In this document: in pieces, positions 1-7,232 of the stretch
How positions within the stretch are numbered: position 1 is the stretch's first letter
How the letters are laid out: each line of letters opens with the position of its first letter
NCBI GenBank assembly: GCA_052143655.1
Contig: JBKQSL010000047.1
Span: forward strand, 1-28,275
Direction of reading: 5' to 3'
DNA from: CAVSUR01 sp052143655
GTDB taxonomy: Bacteria > Actinomycetota > Actinomycetes > Streptosporangiales > Streptosporangiaceae
DNA length: 28,275 nucleotides
Position numbers and translations under genes: made by a program
Notes under the pieces: generated by a model
Told to the model about the DNA's origin: nothing
The model's input: the letters and a program-made list of their open reading frames with translations, nothing else
Database searches by the model: none

Positions 1-219
1 GATGAGCAGCGACTCCCCGAGACCGCCGTACTCTTCAGGGATGGTCAGCCCGAACAGGCCCAGCTGCTTCATCCCGTCGACGATCTGGGTGGGGTACTCG
101 TCTTTGTGCTCCAGTTCGTTGGCGACCGGGATGATTTCCTTGTCCACGAAGTCCCGCACCGTGGCCAGGATGTCCCGCTGGATCTCGGTCAGGCCCTCGG
201 TCTGTGCCAGGCGTGCCAT
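1..219 (-). CDS. mcd: (2S)-methylsuccinyl-CoA dehydrogenase, N-terminal part (runs off left edge)
   Basis: Only the first 73 codons are present. The ATG at 219 is preceded by GGAG seven bases upstream. The protein begins MARLAQTEGL and continues with the all-alpha N-terminal domain of acyl-CoA dehydrogenases: a VRDFVDKEIIP stretch, then LFGLTIPEEYGG at residues 55-66, which is the family hallmark at the start of the substrate pocket. Position as the last gene of a ccr-ecm-mcl-mch series argues for methylsuccinyl-CoA dehydrogenase, the FAD enzyme that oxidises methylsuccinyl-CoA to mesaconyl-CoA. The family call is seen in the sequence; the substrate is inferred from neighbours. The FAD-binding and catalytic glutamate regions lie outside the window, so another acyl-CoA dehydrogenase cannot be excluded. 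Confidence 0.85.
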   Translation of the reverse strand, partial: MARLAQTEGLTEIQRDILATVRDFVDKEIIPVANELEHKDEYPTQIVDGMKQLGLFGLTIPEEYGGLGESLLI

Positions 220-295
220 GGCGCGGCTCCGTATCTCCGGGTAGGAAGAAAGCTGTGTGGATGTGGGGGACGGCGGGGCTGAAGGGGCGAGGGGG

Positions 296-799
296 TCATG
301 TGGTCGGCTCCGGACGGCCCGGCTGCTCGCCGCCGCGTTCCTTGATGTAGGTTTCGGTCGGCACCATCACCTTGCGGCGGAAGACGCACACCAGGGTGCC
401 GTCCTGCTTGCAGCCGCGGGTCTCGACGTGCACGATGCCGCGGTCGTCCTTGGACTTCGACGGCCACTTGTCCAGCACGGTGGTCTCGCCGTAGATCGTG
501 TCGCCGTGGAACGTGGGCGCCACGTGCTTGAGCGACTCGATCTCCAGGTTGGCGATGGCCTTGCCGGAGACGTCCGGCACCGACATGCCGAGCAGCAGCG
601 AGTAGATGTAGTTGCCCACCACGACGTTGCGGCCGAAGTCGGTGGTCTTCTCGGCGTAGTTGGCGTCCATGTGCAGCGGGTGATGGTTCATGGTCAGCAG
701 GCAGAACAGGTGGTCGTCGTACTCGGTGACCGTCTTGCCCGGCCAGTGCTTGTACACCGCGCCGACCTCGAAGTCCTCGTATGTCCGTCCGAACTGCAT
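296..799 (-). CDS. mch: MaoC-type mesaconyl-CoA hydratase
   Basis: A 167-residue single hot-dog-fold hydratase. ATG at 799 follows an AAAGGA ribosome site. The hydratase-2 segment spans about residues 28-60, including NHHPLHMDANYA (38-49) with the catalytic-type histidine H43, then NVVVGNYIYSLLLGM. By eye, the position that is aspartate in (R)-specific enoyl-CoA hydratases is N38 here. Within the ethylmalonyl-CoA pathway the expected reaction is hydration of mesaconyl-CoA to beta-methylmalyl-CoA. The gene lies 54 bp downstream of mcl and 76 bp upstream of mcd on the same strand. The MaoC fold is clear from sequence; the substrate is inferred from the operon. The length is that of the short, single-domain actinobacterial version rather than the roughly 340-residue two-domain proteobacterial enzyme. 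Confidence 0.88.
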   Translation of the reverse strand: MQFGRTYEDFEVGAVYKHWPGKTVTEYDDHLFCLLTMNHHPLHMDANYAEKTTDFGRNVVVGNYIYSLLLGMSVPDVSGKAIANLEIESLKHVAPTFHGDTIYGETTVLDKWPSKSKDDRGIVHVETRGCKQDGTLVCVFRRKVMVPTETYIKERGGEQPGRPEPTT

Positions 800-853
800 C
801 GTGTTGATGTCCTTTGTTCTGGAAAATAATCCGGCGCCGGCCCGGGCGGCCGG

Positions 854-1831
854 CTAGCCCTGCGGGGGCTCGAACTTCGACGTGCGGGTCATCCCGCCCG
901 CCCGGCCCTTGCCCGCGATGACCAGGGCCATCTTGCGGGAGGCCTCGTCGATCATCTCGTCGCCGAGCATCGCCGAGCCCTTCGCGCCGCCGGCCTCGGA
1001 GGTGCACCACTCGTAGGCGTCGAGGATCAGCTCGGCGTGGTCGTAGTCCTCCTGCGACGGGGAGTAGATCTCGTTGGCCACGACGATCTGGTCGGGATGC
1101 AGCACCCACTTGCCGTCGAAGCCCAGCGCGGCCGACCGGCGGGCCACCTCGCGGTACCCCTCGGTGTTGCGGATCTGCAGGTAGGGGCCGTCGATGGCCT
1201 GGTGGTCGTAGGCTCGGGCGGCCATCAGGATGCGCATCAGGATGTAGTGGTAGGCGTCGGCCGGGTAGCCGGGTGGCTGCTCACCGACGACCAGCGACTT
1301 CATGTTGATCGAGGCCATGAAGTCGGCCGGGCCGAAGATGATCGTCTCGATCCGGGGCGAGGCTGCCGCGATCTCGTCCACGTTTACCAGGCCCCGGGCG
1401 TTCTCGATCTGGGCCTCGATGCCGATCCGGCCGACCTCGAAGCCCATGGTCTTCTCGATCTGGGTCAGCAGCAGGTCCATCGCGACGACCTGCTGGGCGT
1501 CCTGCACCTTGGGCATCATGATGCAGTCCAGGTTCTGCCCCGCGCCCTCGACCACCGTGACCACGTCCCGGTAGGTCCAGTGCGTGGTCCAGTCGTTGAC
1601 CCGGACCGTGCGGATCTTGCCTTCCCAGCCGCCCTCGTTCAGCGCGTCGACGATCATGTGCCGGGCCTTTTCCTTGACCAGCGGCGCGCAGGCGTCTTCC
1701 AGGTCGAGGAACACCTGGTCGGCGGGCAGCGCCCGGGCTTTCTCCAGGAAGCGCGGGTTGCTGCCGGGTACGGCCAGGGAAGAGCGGCGCGGGCGGAGAT
1801 GGTTGGCGGGCGCGGCTGCGGCGTTGCTCAT
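854..1831 (-). CDS. mcl: L-malyl-CoA / beta-methylmalyl-CoA lyase (CitE/HpcH family)
   Basis: A 325-residue member of the HpcH/HpaI/CitE aldolase family. It should cleave beta-methylmalyl-CoA to glyoxylate and propionyl-CoA, with possible malyl-CoA cleavage to glyoxylate and acetyl-CoA. Visible features: RRSSLAVPGSNPRFLEKA (residues 15-32) for CoA and phosphate contact, VFLDLEDACAP (40-50), IGIEAQIENARGL (136-148) with E143, and FGPADFMAS (166-174) with D170; E143 and D170 are the expected Mg2+ ligands. ATG at 1831 has AAGGA about 12 bases upstream. It lies 105 bp downstream of ecm and 54 bp upstream of mch. Citrate lyase beta chain is an alternative family member, but no citrate lyase partners are present and the pathway context is complete. 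Confidence 0.92.
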   Translation of the reverse strand: MSNAAAAPANHLRPRRSSLAVPGSNPRFLEKARALPADQVFLDLEDACAPLVKEKARHMIVDALNEGGWEGKIRTVRVNDWTTHWTYRDVVTVVEGAGQNLDCIMMPKVQDAQQVVAMDLLLTQIEKTMGFEVGRIGIEAQIENARGLVNVDEIAAASPRIETIIFGPADFMASINMKSLVVGEQPPGYPADAYHYILMRILMAARAYDHQAIDGPYLQIRNTEGYREVARRSAALGFDGKWVLHPDQIVVANEIYSPSQEDYDHAELILDAYEWCTSEAGGAKGSAMLGDEMIDEASRKMALVIAGKGRAGGMTRTSKFEPPQG

Positions 1832-1936
1832 CGTGGTATGCCATCCTTCGCGGTGTGCGGTAGTGCTCCGTTGCTGTGTTTGTCCGGTCCGGCCGGCCCG
1901 GCGGCAGTGCCCGGCGCCGCCCAGCCTGCTCCGGGC

Positions 1937-3994
1937 CTAGCCGGTGCCGGCCATGCTGTCCTGCCGGGCGTCCCACGGCTGCAGGTGCCGGGCCCGCCGG
2001 ATCTCCTCGACGATCCGGCCGATAATCGCGGTGATGCCGAAGTCCCGTGGGGTGAACACCGCGGCCACGCCGGCCTCGCGCAGCGCGCGGGCGTCGGCGG
2101 CCGGGATGATCCCGCCGACAGTCACCGGCACGTCGTGCGCGCCCGCGGCGCGCAGCCGGGCCAGCACGTCGGGGACCAGCTCGGCGTGCGCGCCGGACAG
2201 GATCGACAGGCCCACGCAGTGCACGTCCTCGGCGATCGCGGCCGCCGCGATCTGCGCGGGGGTGAGCCGGATGCCCTGGTAGATCACCTCGAACCCGGCG
2301 TCGCGGGCGCGCAGCGCGACCTGCTCGGCGCCGTTGGAGTGCCCGTCCAGGCCCGGCTTGCCGACCAGCAGCCGCAGCCGGCCCGTGCCCAGGTCACTGG
2401 CGGTCCCGGCGACGGCCTCGCGGACCGCGGCCAGCTCGCTGCCCGGCTCGGCGGGCGTGGCCACCGGCGCGCTGCCGACCCCGGTGGGCGCCCGGTACTC
2501 GCCGAACACCTCGCGCAGCGCCGACGCCCACTCGCCGGTGGTCACCCCGGCCCGGGCACAGGCCAGGCTGGCGGTCATCAGGTTCACGTCCGGTCTGGCC
2601 GCGTCGGCCTTCAGCTGGTCCAGCGCGGCCACCGCGGCGGCCTGGTCGCGCTGCTCGCGCCAGCGCGCCAGCTCCTGCCGGGCGGCGGCCTGCGCCGCCG
2701 GGTCGACCTGCTGTACCGCGGTGTCCAGGTCGGCGGTCAGCGGGCTCGGCTCGGTGGTCTCGAAGCAGTTGACCCCGATGATCTTGTCCTCGCCGGACTC
2801 GATCCGGCCGCGCCGGGCGGCGTGCGCGGCGACGAGCTCGGACTTCAGGTAGCCCGACTCCACCGCCGGGATCACCCCGCCCATCGCCAGCACCTTGTCG
2901 ATCTCCTCCTGCGCGCCCGCCAGCAGCTCCGCCGTCTTAGCCTCCACCACTTGCGAGCCGGTGAACAGGTCGCCGTACTCCAGCAGGTCCGACTCGTAGG
3001 CGAGCACCTGCTGGATGCGCAGGCTCCACTGCTGGTCCCACGGCCGCGGCAGGCCGAGGGCCTCGTTCCAGGCCGGCAGCTGGACGGCCCGGGCCCGGGC
3101 GTCCTTCGACAGCGTGACCGCCAGCATCTCCAGCACGATCCGCTGGATGTTGTTCTCCGGCTGCACCTCGGTCAGGCCCAGCGAGTTGACCTGCACGCCG
3201 TACCGGAACCGGCGCTGGGCGGCGTCGGTGACCTGGTACCGGTCCGCGGCGATGCGCTCCCACAGCCGGGCGAAGGCGCGCATCTTGCACAACTCCTCGA
3301 CGAAGCGCACGCCGGCGTTGACGAAGAACGAGATCCGCCCGACGACCTCGCCCATCCGCTCCGTCGGGATCTGGCCGCTGTCGCGGACCGCGTCCAGCAC
3401 CGAGATCGCCGTGCACAGCGTGAACGCGATCTCCTGCACCGGGGTGGCCCCGGCCTCCTGCAGGTGATAGCTGCAGACGTTGATCGGGTTCCACTTTGGC
3501 ATGCGGCTGACCGTGTAGGCGATGACGTCGGTGGTCAGCCGCAGCGAGGGCCCGGGCGGGAACACGTACGTGCCCCGGGACAGGTACTCCTTGACGATGT
3601 CGTTCTGCGTGGTGCCGGTCAGCTTGCTGACGTCGGCGCCCTGCTCCTCCGCGACCACCTGGTACAGCGCGATCAGCCACATGGCCGTGGCGTTGATCGT
3701 CATCGACGTGTTGGTGCGCTCCAGCGGTATCTGGTCGAACAGCGCGCGCATGTCGCCGACATGGGCGACCGGGACGCCGACCCGGCCCGTCTCGCCGCGG
3801 GCGAGCTCGTGATCGGCGTCGTATCCGGTCTGGGTGGGCAGGTCGAACGCGACCGACAGCCCGGTCTGCCCCTTGGCCAGGTTGCGCCGGTACAGCGCGT
3901 TGGACTCCGGTGCCGAGGTGTGGCCCGCGTAGGTCCGCATCAGCCAGGGGCGGTCCCGGGCGGGCCGCTGCCCGGGGGTGTTCGAGTCGGTCAT
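1937..3994 (-). CDS. ecm: Ethylmalonyl-CoA mutase (adenosylcobalamin-dependent)
   Basis: A 685-residue acyl-CoA mutase converting (2R)-ethylmalonyl-CoA to (2S)-methylsuccinyl-CoA. The catalytic barrel contains GLSVAFDLPTQTGYDADH (residues about 45-62) and GTTQNDIVKEYLSRGTYVFPPG (about 127-148). The LPTQTG and SRGTYVFPP forms are those of ethylmalonyl-CoA mutase rather than methylmalonyl-CoA mutase. The C-terminal B12 domain carries the DxHxxG motif (D550-G-H552-S-N-G555), GLSILSG and VGGIIP. The start was set at the ATG at 3994: AAAGG lies seven bases upstream, and the longer reading frame would overlap ccr. Only 10 bp separate it from the ccr stop, so the ribosome site overlaps the ccr end and translation is probably coupled. 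The enzyme needs coenzyme B12; no cobalamin riboswitch was found. Confidence 0.94.
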   Translation of the reverse strand: MTDSNTPGQRPARDRPWLMRTYAGHTSAPESNALYRRNLAKGQTGLSVAFDLPTQTGYDADHELARGETGRVGVPVAHVGDMRALFDQIPLERTNTSMTINATAMWLIALYQVVAEEQGADVSKLTGTTQNDIVKEYLSRGTYVFPPGPSLRLTTDVIAYTVSRMPKWNPINVCSYHLQEAGATPVQEIAFTLCTAISVLDAVRDSGQIPTERMGEVVGRISFFVNAGVRFVEELCKMRAFARLWERIAADRYQVTDAAQRRFRYGVQVNSLGLTEVQPENNIQRIVLEMLAVTLSKDARARAVQLPAWNEALGLPRPWDQQWSLRIQQVLAYESDLLEYGDLFTGSQVVEAKTAELLAGAQEEIDKVLAMGGVIPAVESGYLKSELVAAHAARRGRIESGEDKIIGVNCFETTEPSPLTADLDTAVQQVDPAAQAAARQELARWREQRDQAAAVAALDQLKADAARPDVNLMTASLACARAGVTTGEWASALREVFGEYRAPTGVGSAPVATPAEPGSELAAVREAVAGTASDLGTGRLRLLVGKPGLDGHSNGAEQVALRARDAGFEVIYQGIRLTPAQIAAAAIAEDVHCVGLSILSGAHAELVPDVLARLRAAGAHDVPVTVGGIIPAADARALREAGVAAVFTPRDFGITAIIGRIVEEIRRARHLQPWDARQDSMAGTG

Positions 3995-4004
3995 GACCGG
4001 CCTT

Positions 4005-5342
4005 TCACACGTTGCGGAACCGGTTGATCTCGGTGATGTGCTTGGCGCGCAGTTCCTCATCGCGCACGCCCAGGCCCTCCTGCGGGGCCAGGCACAGCAC
4101 GCCGACCTTGCCGTGGTGCAGGTTCTGGTGCACGTCCAGGGCGGCCTGGCCGGTCTGCTCCAGCGAGTAGACCGCCGAGATCGTCGGGTGGATCATGCCC
4201 TTGGAGACCAGCCGGTTGGCCTGCCAGGCCTCGCGGTAGTTGGCGAAGTGCGAGCCGATGATGCGCTTGAGGCTCATCCACAGGTAGCGGTTGTCGTACT
4301 CGTGCATGAACCCAGACGTCGAGGCGCAGGTCACGATCGTGCCGCCGCGGCGGGTGACGTACACGGAGGCGCCGAAGGTCTCCCGGCCCGGGTGCTCGAA
4401 CACGATGTCCACGTCCTCGCCGCCGGTCAGCTCGCGGATCCGCGAGCCGAACCGCTTCCATTCCTTCGGATCCTGGGTGTGCTCGTCCTTCCAGAACTGA
4501 TACCCCTCGGCCCGCCGGTCAATGATGAGCTCCGCGCCGAGCGACCGGCACAGGTCGGCCCTCGCCTCGCTGGACACCACGCAGATCGGGATCGCCCCGC
4601 CGGCCATCGCGTACTGGGTGGCGTAGGCGCCCAGGCCGCCGCTGGCACCCCAGATCAGCACGTTGTCGCCCTGCTGCATCCCGGCGCCGTTCTTGGAGAC
4701 CAGCTGCCGGAAGGCGGTGGAGTTCACCAGGCCCGGCGTGGCGGCCTCTTCCCAGGTCAGGTGCTTGGGCTTGGGCATCAGCTGGTTGGTCTTGACCAGC
4801 GCCAGCTCGGCCAGGCCGCCGAAGTTGGTCTCGAAGCCCCAGATGCGCTGCTCAGGGTCGAGCATCGTGTCGTTGTGCCCGTCGGAGCTCTCCAGCTCGA
4901 CCGACAGGCAGTGCGCGACGACTTCCTCGCCGGGCTTCCAGATGTTCACGCCCGGGCCGGTGCGCAGCACCACGCCGGCCAGGTCGGAGCCGACCACCTG
5001 GTAGGGCAGGTCGTGCCGGGCGGTCAGCGGGGAGAGCTTGCCGTAGCGGCGCAGGAAGTTGAAGGTGGAGACCGGGGAGAAGATCGAGCTCCACACGGTG
5101 TTGTAGTTGACGGCGCTGGCCATCACGGCGATGAGCGCCTCGCCCCAGGCGAGCTCGGGGACGGGGACATCTTCGATATGCAGTGACTTGCGGGGGTCGC
5201 GGTCCTTGGTCTCGGTGCCCTCGAATATCTGCTCTTCGTCTTTGTGCAAGGTGACGGCACGGTAGGTAACCGGCAGTGGCAGTGCGGCGAAGTCTTCGGT
5301 GCGGCTGTCGGGGTCGAGGATCGTATCGAGTATTTCTTTCAC
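4005..5342 (-). CDS. ccr: Crotonyl-CoA carboxylase/reductase
   Basis: A 445-residue zinc-less medium-chain reductase that carries out NADPH-dependent reductive carboxylation of crotonyl-CoA to ethylmalonyl-CoA. The GTG start at 5342 is fixed by a strong AGGAGG (5349-5354) six bases away. The NADPH-binding motif GASGGLGAYATQYA is at residues 232-245. All four residues known to hold CO2 in Kitasatospora setae Ccr occur at identical numbering: N81 (in SAVNYN), F170 and E171 (in WGFETNFGG) and H365 (in GSHFANYREAW). This indicates a carboxylating enzyme rather than a simple enoyl reductase. It is the first gene of the operon, behind an AT-rich promoter region. Ccr enzymes also supply ethylmalonyl-CoA to polyketide synthases, but the full downstream pathway here points to primary carbon assimilation. 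Confidence 0.97.
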   Translation of the reverse strand: MKEILDTILDPDSRTEDFAALPLPVTYRAVTLHKDEEQIFEGTETKDRDPRKSLHIEDVPVPELAWGEALIAVMASAVNYNTVWSSIFSPVSTFNFLRRYGKLSPLTARHDLPYQVVGSDLAGVVLRTGPGVNIWKPGEEVVAHCLSVELESSDGHNDTMLDPEQRIWGFETNFGGLAELALVKTNQLMPKPKHLTWEEAATPGLVNSTAFRQLVSKNGAGMQQGDNVLIWGASGGLGAYATQYAMAGGAIPICVVSSEARADLCRSLGAELIIDRRAEGYQFWKDEHTQDPKEWKRFGSRIRELTGGEDVDIVFEHPGRETFGASVYVTRRGGTIVTCASTSGFMHEYDNRYLWMSLKRIIGSHFANYREAWQANRLVSKGMIHPTISAVYSLEQTGQAALDVHQNLHHGKVGVLCLAPQEGLGVRDEELRAKHITEINRFRNV

Positions 5343-5520
5343 GCTGCGCCTCCTGCTGCGTACCTGCCCCGAGGGAGCGCAGGGGCGCGTCCGGTGACCG
5401 CGGCGCCGCGACTGGTGGGTGGCAAAGTTCTCAGCCGGTCAGGGAGACGGGATTCCTCGTCGTCGCTGCCCCGCCACCTCGTCCGGCACTTTCCACCATG
5501 CCAGACCCGGATAGCCGATG

Positions 5521-5576
5521 TCTATTAAGTGTTCCGTGTTAATAATTAATGATAACTTTAATATTGACAAACGCCG
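5521..5576 (-). promoter_or_regulatory. AT-rich promoter/operator island upstream of ccr
   Basis: This stretch is strikingly AT-rich in an otherwise extremely GC-rich window. It contains the perfect odd-centred palindrome TTAATAATTAA (5539-5549) and, on the minus strand, a TTGTCA hexamer (RC of 5564-5569) followed by several TA-rich -10-like hexamers. It sits about 180 bp before the ccr start, leaving a long 5' leader. The promoter role and the direction are inferred; the composition and the palindrome are direct observations. A TTGACA on the plus strand at 5564-5569 could instead serve the ECF operon, though no well-spaced -10 follows it. Confidence 0.4.
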
Positions 5577-6028
5577 AAGGTTGTATCTCGGCAGGTCACG
5601 CAAGGGGAGCGGGCCTAGTGGCCCGCCAGTCGGCCGCGCGGGGCCGGGCGGGACCGCGCGGCTCGCAGGGCAGCCGGCTCGCGCGGGGGCGGCCGGCCCG
5701 CGGGGCAGCCCGGTAACGGGGCAGCCGGTAACGGGCAGCGCGCGCGGGCAGCGGGCCCGCTGGCCGGCCGGATCGCGGGCGTTCGAGGGGTCTTGCGCCC
5801 GGCGCTGGACGGCCGCTGGAATCGTGACGGCCGGCCAGTGAACTTTCCGTGAAGTCGCCGGAGCTGCCCTTGCCGGCCGTGCCGCGCGCTGCCTTCAATG
5901 GAATCGCGGCCATGGTGCCCATGTCGTCCGCGCCCGCTCCGAATACCTCAGCGCCGGCCACCCCGTAAATACGGCCGGCCGCCAGGCCGGACCAGGCCCG
6001 CTATCCGCTCTCTGGCAAGGAGGAGCCG
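5577..6028. other. Non-coding GC-rich spacer between the ccr operon and the ECF operon
   Basis: No convincing gene is visible. The part around 5600-5800 is a low-complexity run of G/C words and holds an imperfect tandem repeat with the core GGTAACGGG-GCAGCC at 5712-5726 and 5727-5740. The last part (about 5840-6020) leads into the ribosome site AAGGAGGAG of the next gene. No B12-box-like sequence or other recognisable riboswitch core was seen. Confidence 0.5.
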
Positions 6029-6919
6029 ATGGGCACCGCGCTGGCCATGCCCGCAACGCTGGCCCTTTCCAACACGACGATCAAGCTGTCCGCAGGCTGG
6101 AATGCGTTCTGGTACTGGAGCGTCTGGGCTGTCTGCATCATCGGCATCGGCATCGTGCTGTGGGCGGCATTGCGCTCGCCGCGCTGGTCGCGCTGGACCA
6201 CCCAGGACATCCTCATCGTGGCCGCGCTCGGCGTGCTGCTCGAGGTCTACGACAACATCATCGGCGACCAGTTCCTCAAGCCGATCCTGGACGTGATCCC
6301 GGGCGCCGACCTGCTGCAGCTGCACGACCTGCCGTACATGTTCCTGCTCATGGTGGGCGTCGCCCTGGTCCGCAAGCCCGGCTGCGTGACCGCGATGGTG
6401 TTCATCAACTTCCTGCTGGCCCAGCTGCTGTTCGGCAGCGGGCACGGGGCGCTGGACTGGACCGACGGCCTGACCCAGGGAATCTTCTGCGACCTGTACA
6501 TCGTGGCCCGGCGCGGCCGGGTCTACGGGCCAGGCGCCAGCAAGTGGTCGATGGTCGTGGACGGCCTGTTCATCGGCGCGCTGCGCGGCGGCCCGAATGC
6601 GTTCCTCACCGACTGGACGTTCGACCCGTACCTGAACTCGATCTACTACACCCTCTACCAGATGTGGACCGACACCTGGTCCAACGCGCTCGGCAATGGC
6701 GTCGAGGCAGCCATCAGCGCCGTGCTCGCGCACCGTGTCGCGGTCTCGGTGGTGCCGTCGCTCGGCGCGGGCCGGGCCAGGCGGGGTCCGGCGGGCGAGG
6801 CGGCTTCCGATCCGTTCGCCGAACCCGAGCCTGACGAGCTCGCCAGCTCTCCGGCCCTGACCAGGCCGGCGGTGCCCAGGCCGGACGGCACCCCGCCGGC
6901 CGAAGGAGGCGCGGCATGA
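6029..6919 (+). CDS. ECF transporter S component (substrate-binding membrane protein), YkoE-like
   Basis: A 296-residue membrane protein with several hydrophobic segments within roughly residues 20-235 and a polar Pro/Ala-rich C-terminal tail of about 60 residues. ATG at 6029 follows AAGGAGGAG. The VRKPGCVTAM segment (about residues 115-124) and the GLTQGIFCDLYIVARR segment resemble the RKPG and following helix of the YkoE family of S components, which import hydroxymethylpyrimidine/thiamine precursors. The resemblance is by eye only. The genes that follow supply the small membrane partner, the A-A' ATPase and the T component, so the role as the substrate-recognising subunit of a dedicated (group I) ECF importer is well supported. 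The substrate is unknown; thiamine precursors are a guess from the YkoE likeness. Confidence 0.75.
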   Translation: MGTALAMPATLALSNTTIKLSAGWNAFWYWSVWAVCIIGIGIVLWAALRSPRWSRWTTQDILIVAALGVLLEVYDNIIGDQFLKPILDVIPGADLLQLHDLPYMFLLMVGVALVRKPGCVTAMVFINFLLAQLLFGSGHGALDWTDGLTQGIFCDLYIVARRGRVYGPGASKWSMVVDGLFIGALRGGPNAFLTDWTFDPYLNSIYYTLYQMWTDTWSNALGNGVEAAISAVLAHRVAVSVVPSLGAGRARRGPAGEAASDPFAEPEPDELASSPALTRPAVPRPDGTPPAEGGAA

Positions 6920-7227
6920 AGCGCGCGACGCTGGCAGCCGCGATCCTGTCGGTGCTGCTGCTGGCCGACGGTGCCTACCTCCAGCTGACCCACAACGAGG
7001 TGGGCGGTGACGAGGGCACATTCTTCGGCGATCCGCGCTTCGTCCTGTCGGCCGGGACGACCGTCCTCATCGCCGGCGGGATGCTGCTGATCGTCACGGC
7101 CGTGATGTGGCTGGTCGCGCGGCGCCAGCCGGCACCGCCGCAGCCCCGCCCGCGGGCGGCGGCCCAGCCGGAATCCGGCGATCAGCAGGCCGCGCAACCC
7201 GGCGGCAGCCCCGCCTCGAAGGCGTGA
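6916..7227 (+). CDS. Small two-helix membrane protein of the ECF operon
   Basis: A 103-residue protein whose ATG overlaps the preceding stop (ATGA, 6916-6919), indicating translational coupling. It has one hydrophobic helix or uncleaved signal at about residues 5-25, a short extracytoplasmic loop with acidic residues (VGGDEGTFFGD) and a second helix at about 47-70, then a Pro/Gln/Ala-rich cytoplasmic tail. I do not recognise a named family. Its fixed position between the S component and the ATPase suggests an accessory subunit of the importer, comparable in position to the small extra membrane proteins of some nickel/cobalt ECF systems (for example CbiN), but without visible sequence likeness to them. 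Confidence 0.7.
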   Translation: MKRATLAAAILSVLLLADGAYLQLTHNEVGGDEGTFFGDPRFVLSAGTTVLIAGGMLLIVTAVMWLVARRQPAPPQPRPRAAAQPESGDQQAAQPGGSPASKA

Positions 7228-7232
7228 GCGGC

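Noticed and set aside
1037..4027. A 996-codon plus-strand open frame opposite ecm and mcl
   Set aside because: Its translation is rich in Val/Gly/His/Arg/Asp without any domain, and it lies antisense to two genes with full catalytic motifs. It is the usual stop-free antisense frame of high-GC DNA.
5712..5740. GGTAACGGG tandem words as an iteron or origin
   Set aside because: Only two imperfect copies and no replication gene nearby.
5343..6028. Possible cobalamin riboswitch before ccr or the ECF operon
   Set aside because: No B12-box-like conserved core was found on either strand; only GC-rich low-complexity sequence and an AT-rich patch are present.
7107..7232. Longer start for the ECF ATPase
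   Set aside because: It would overlap most of the preceding small membrane protein gene's end, and its translation is Arg/Gly/Ala-rich without family likeness.
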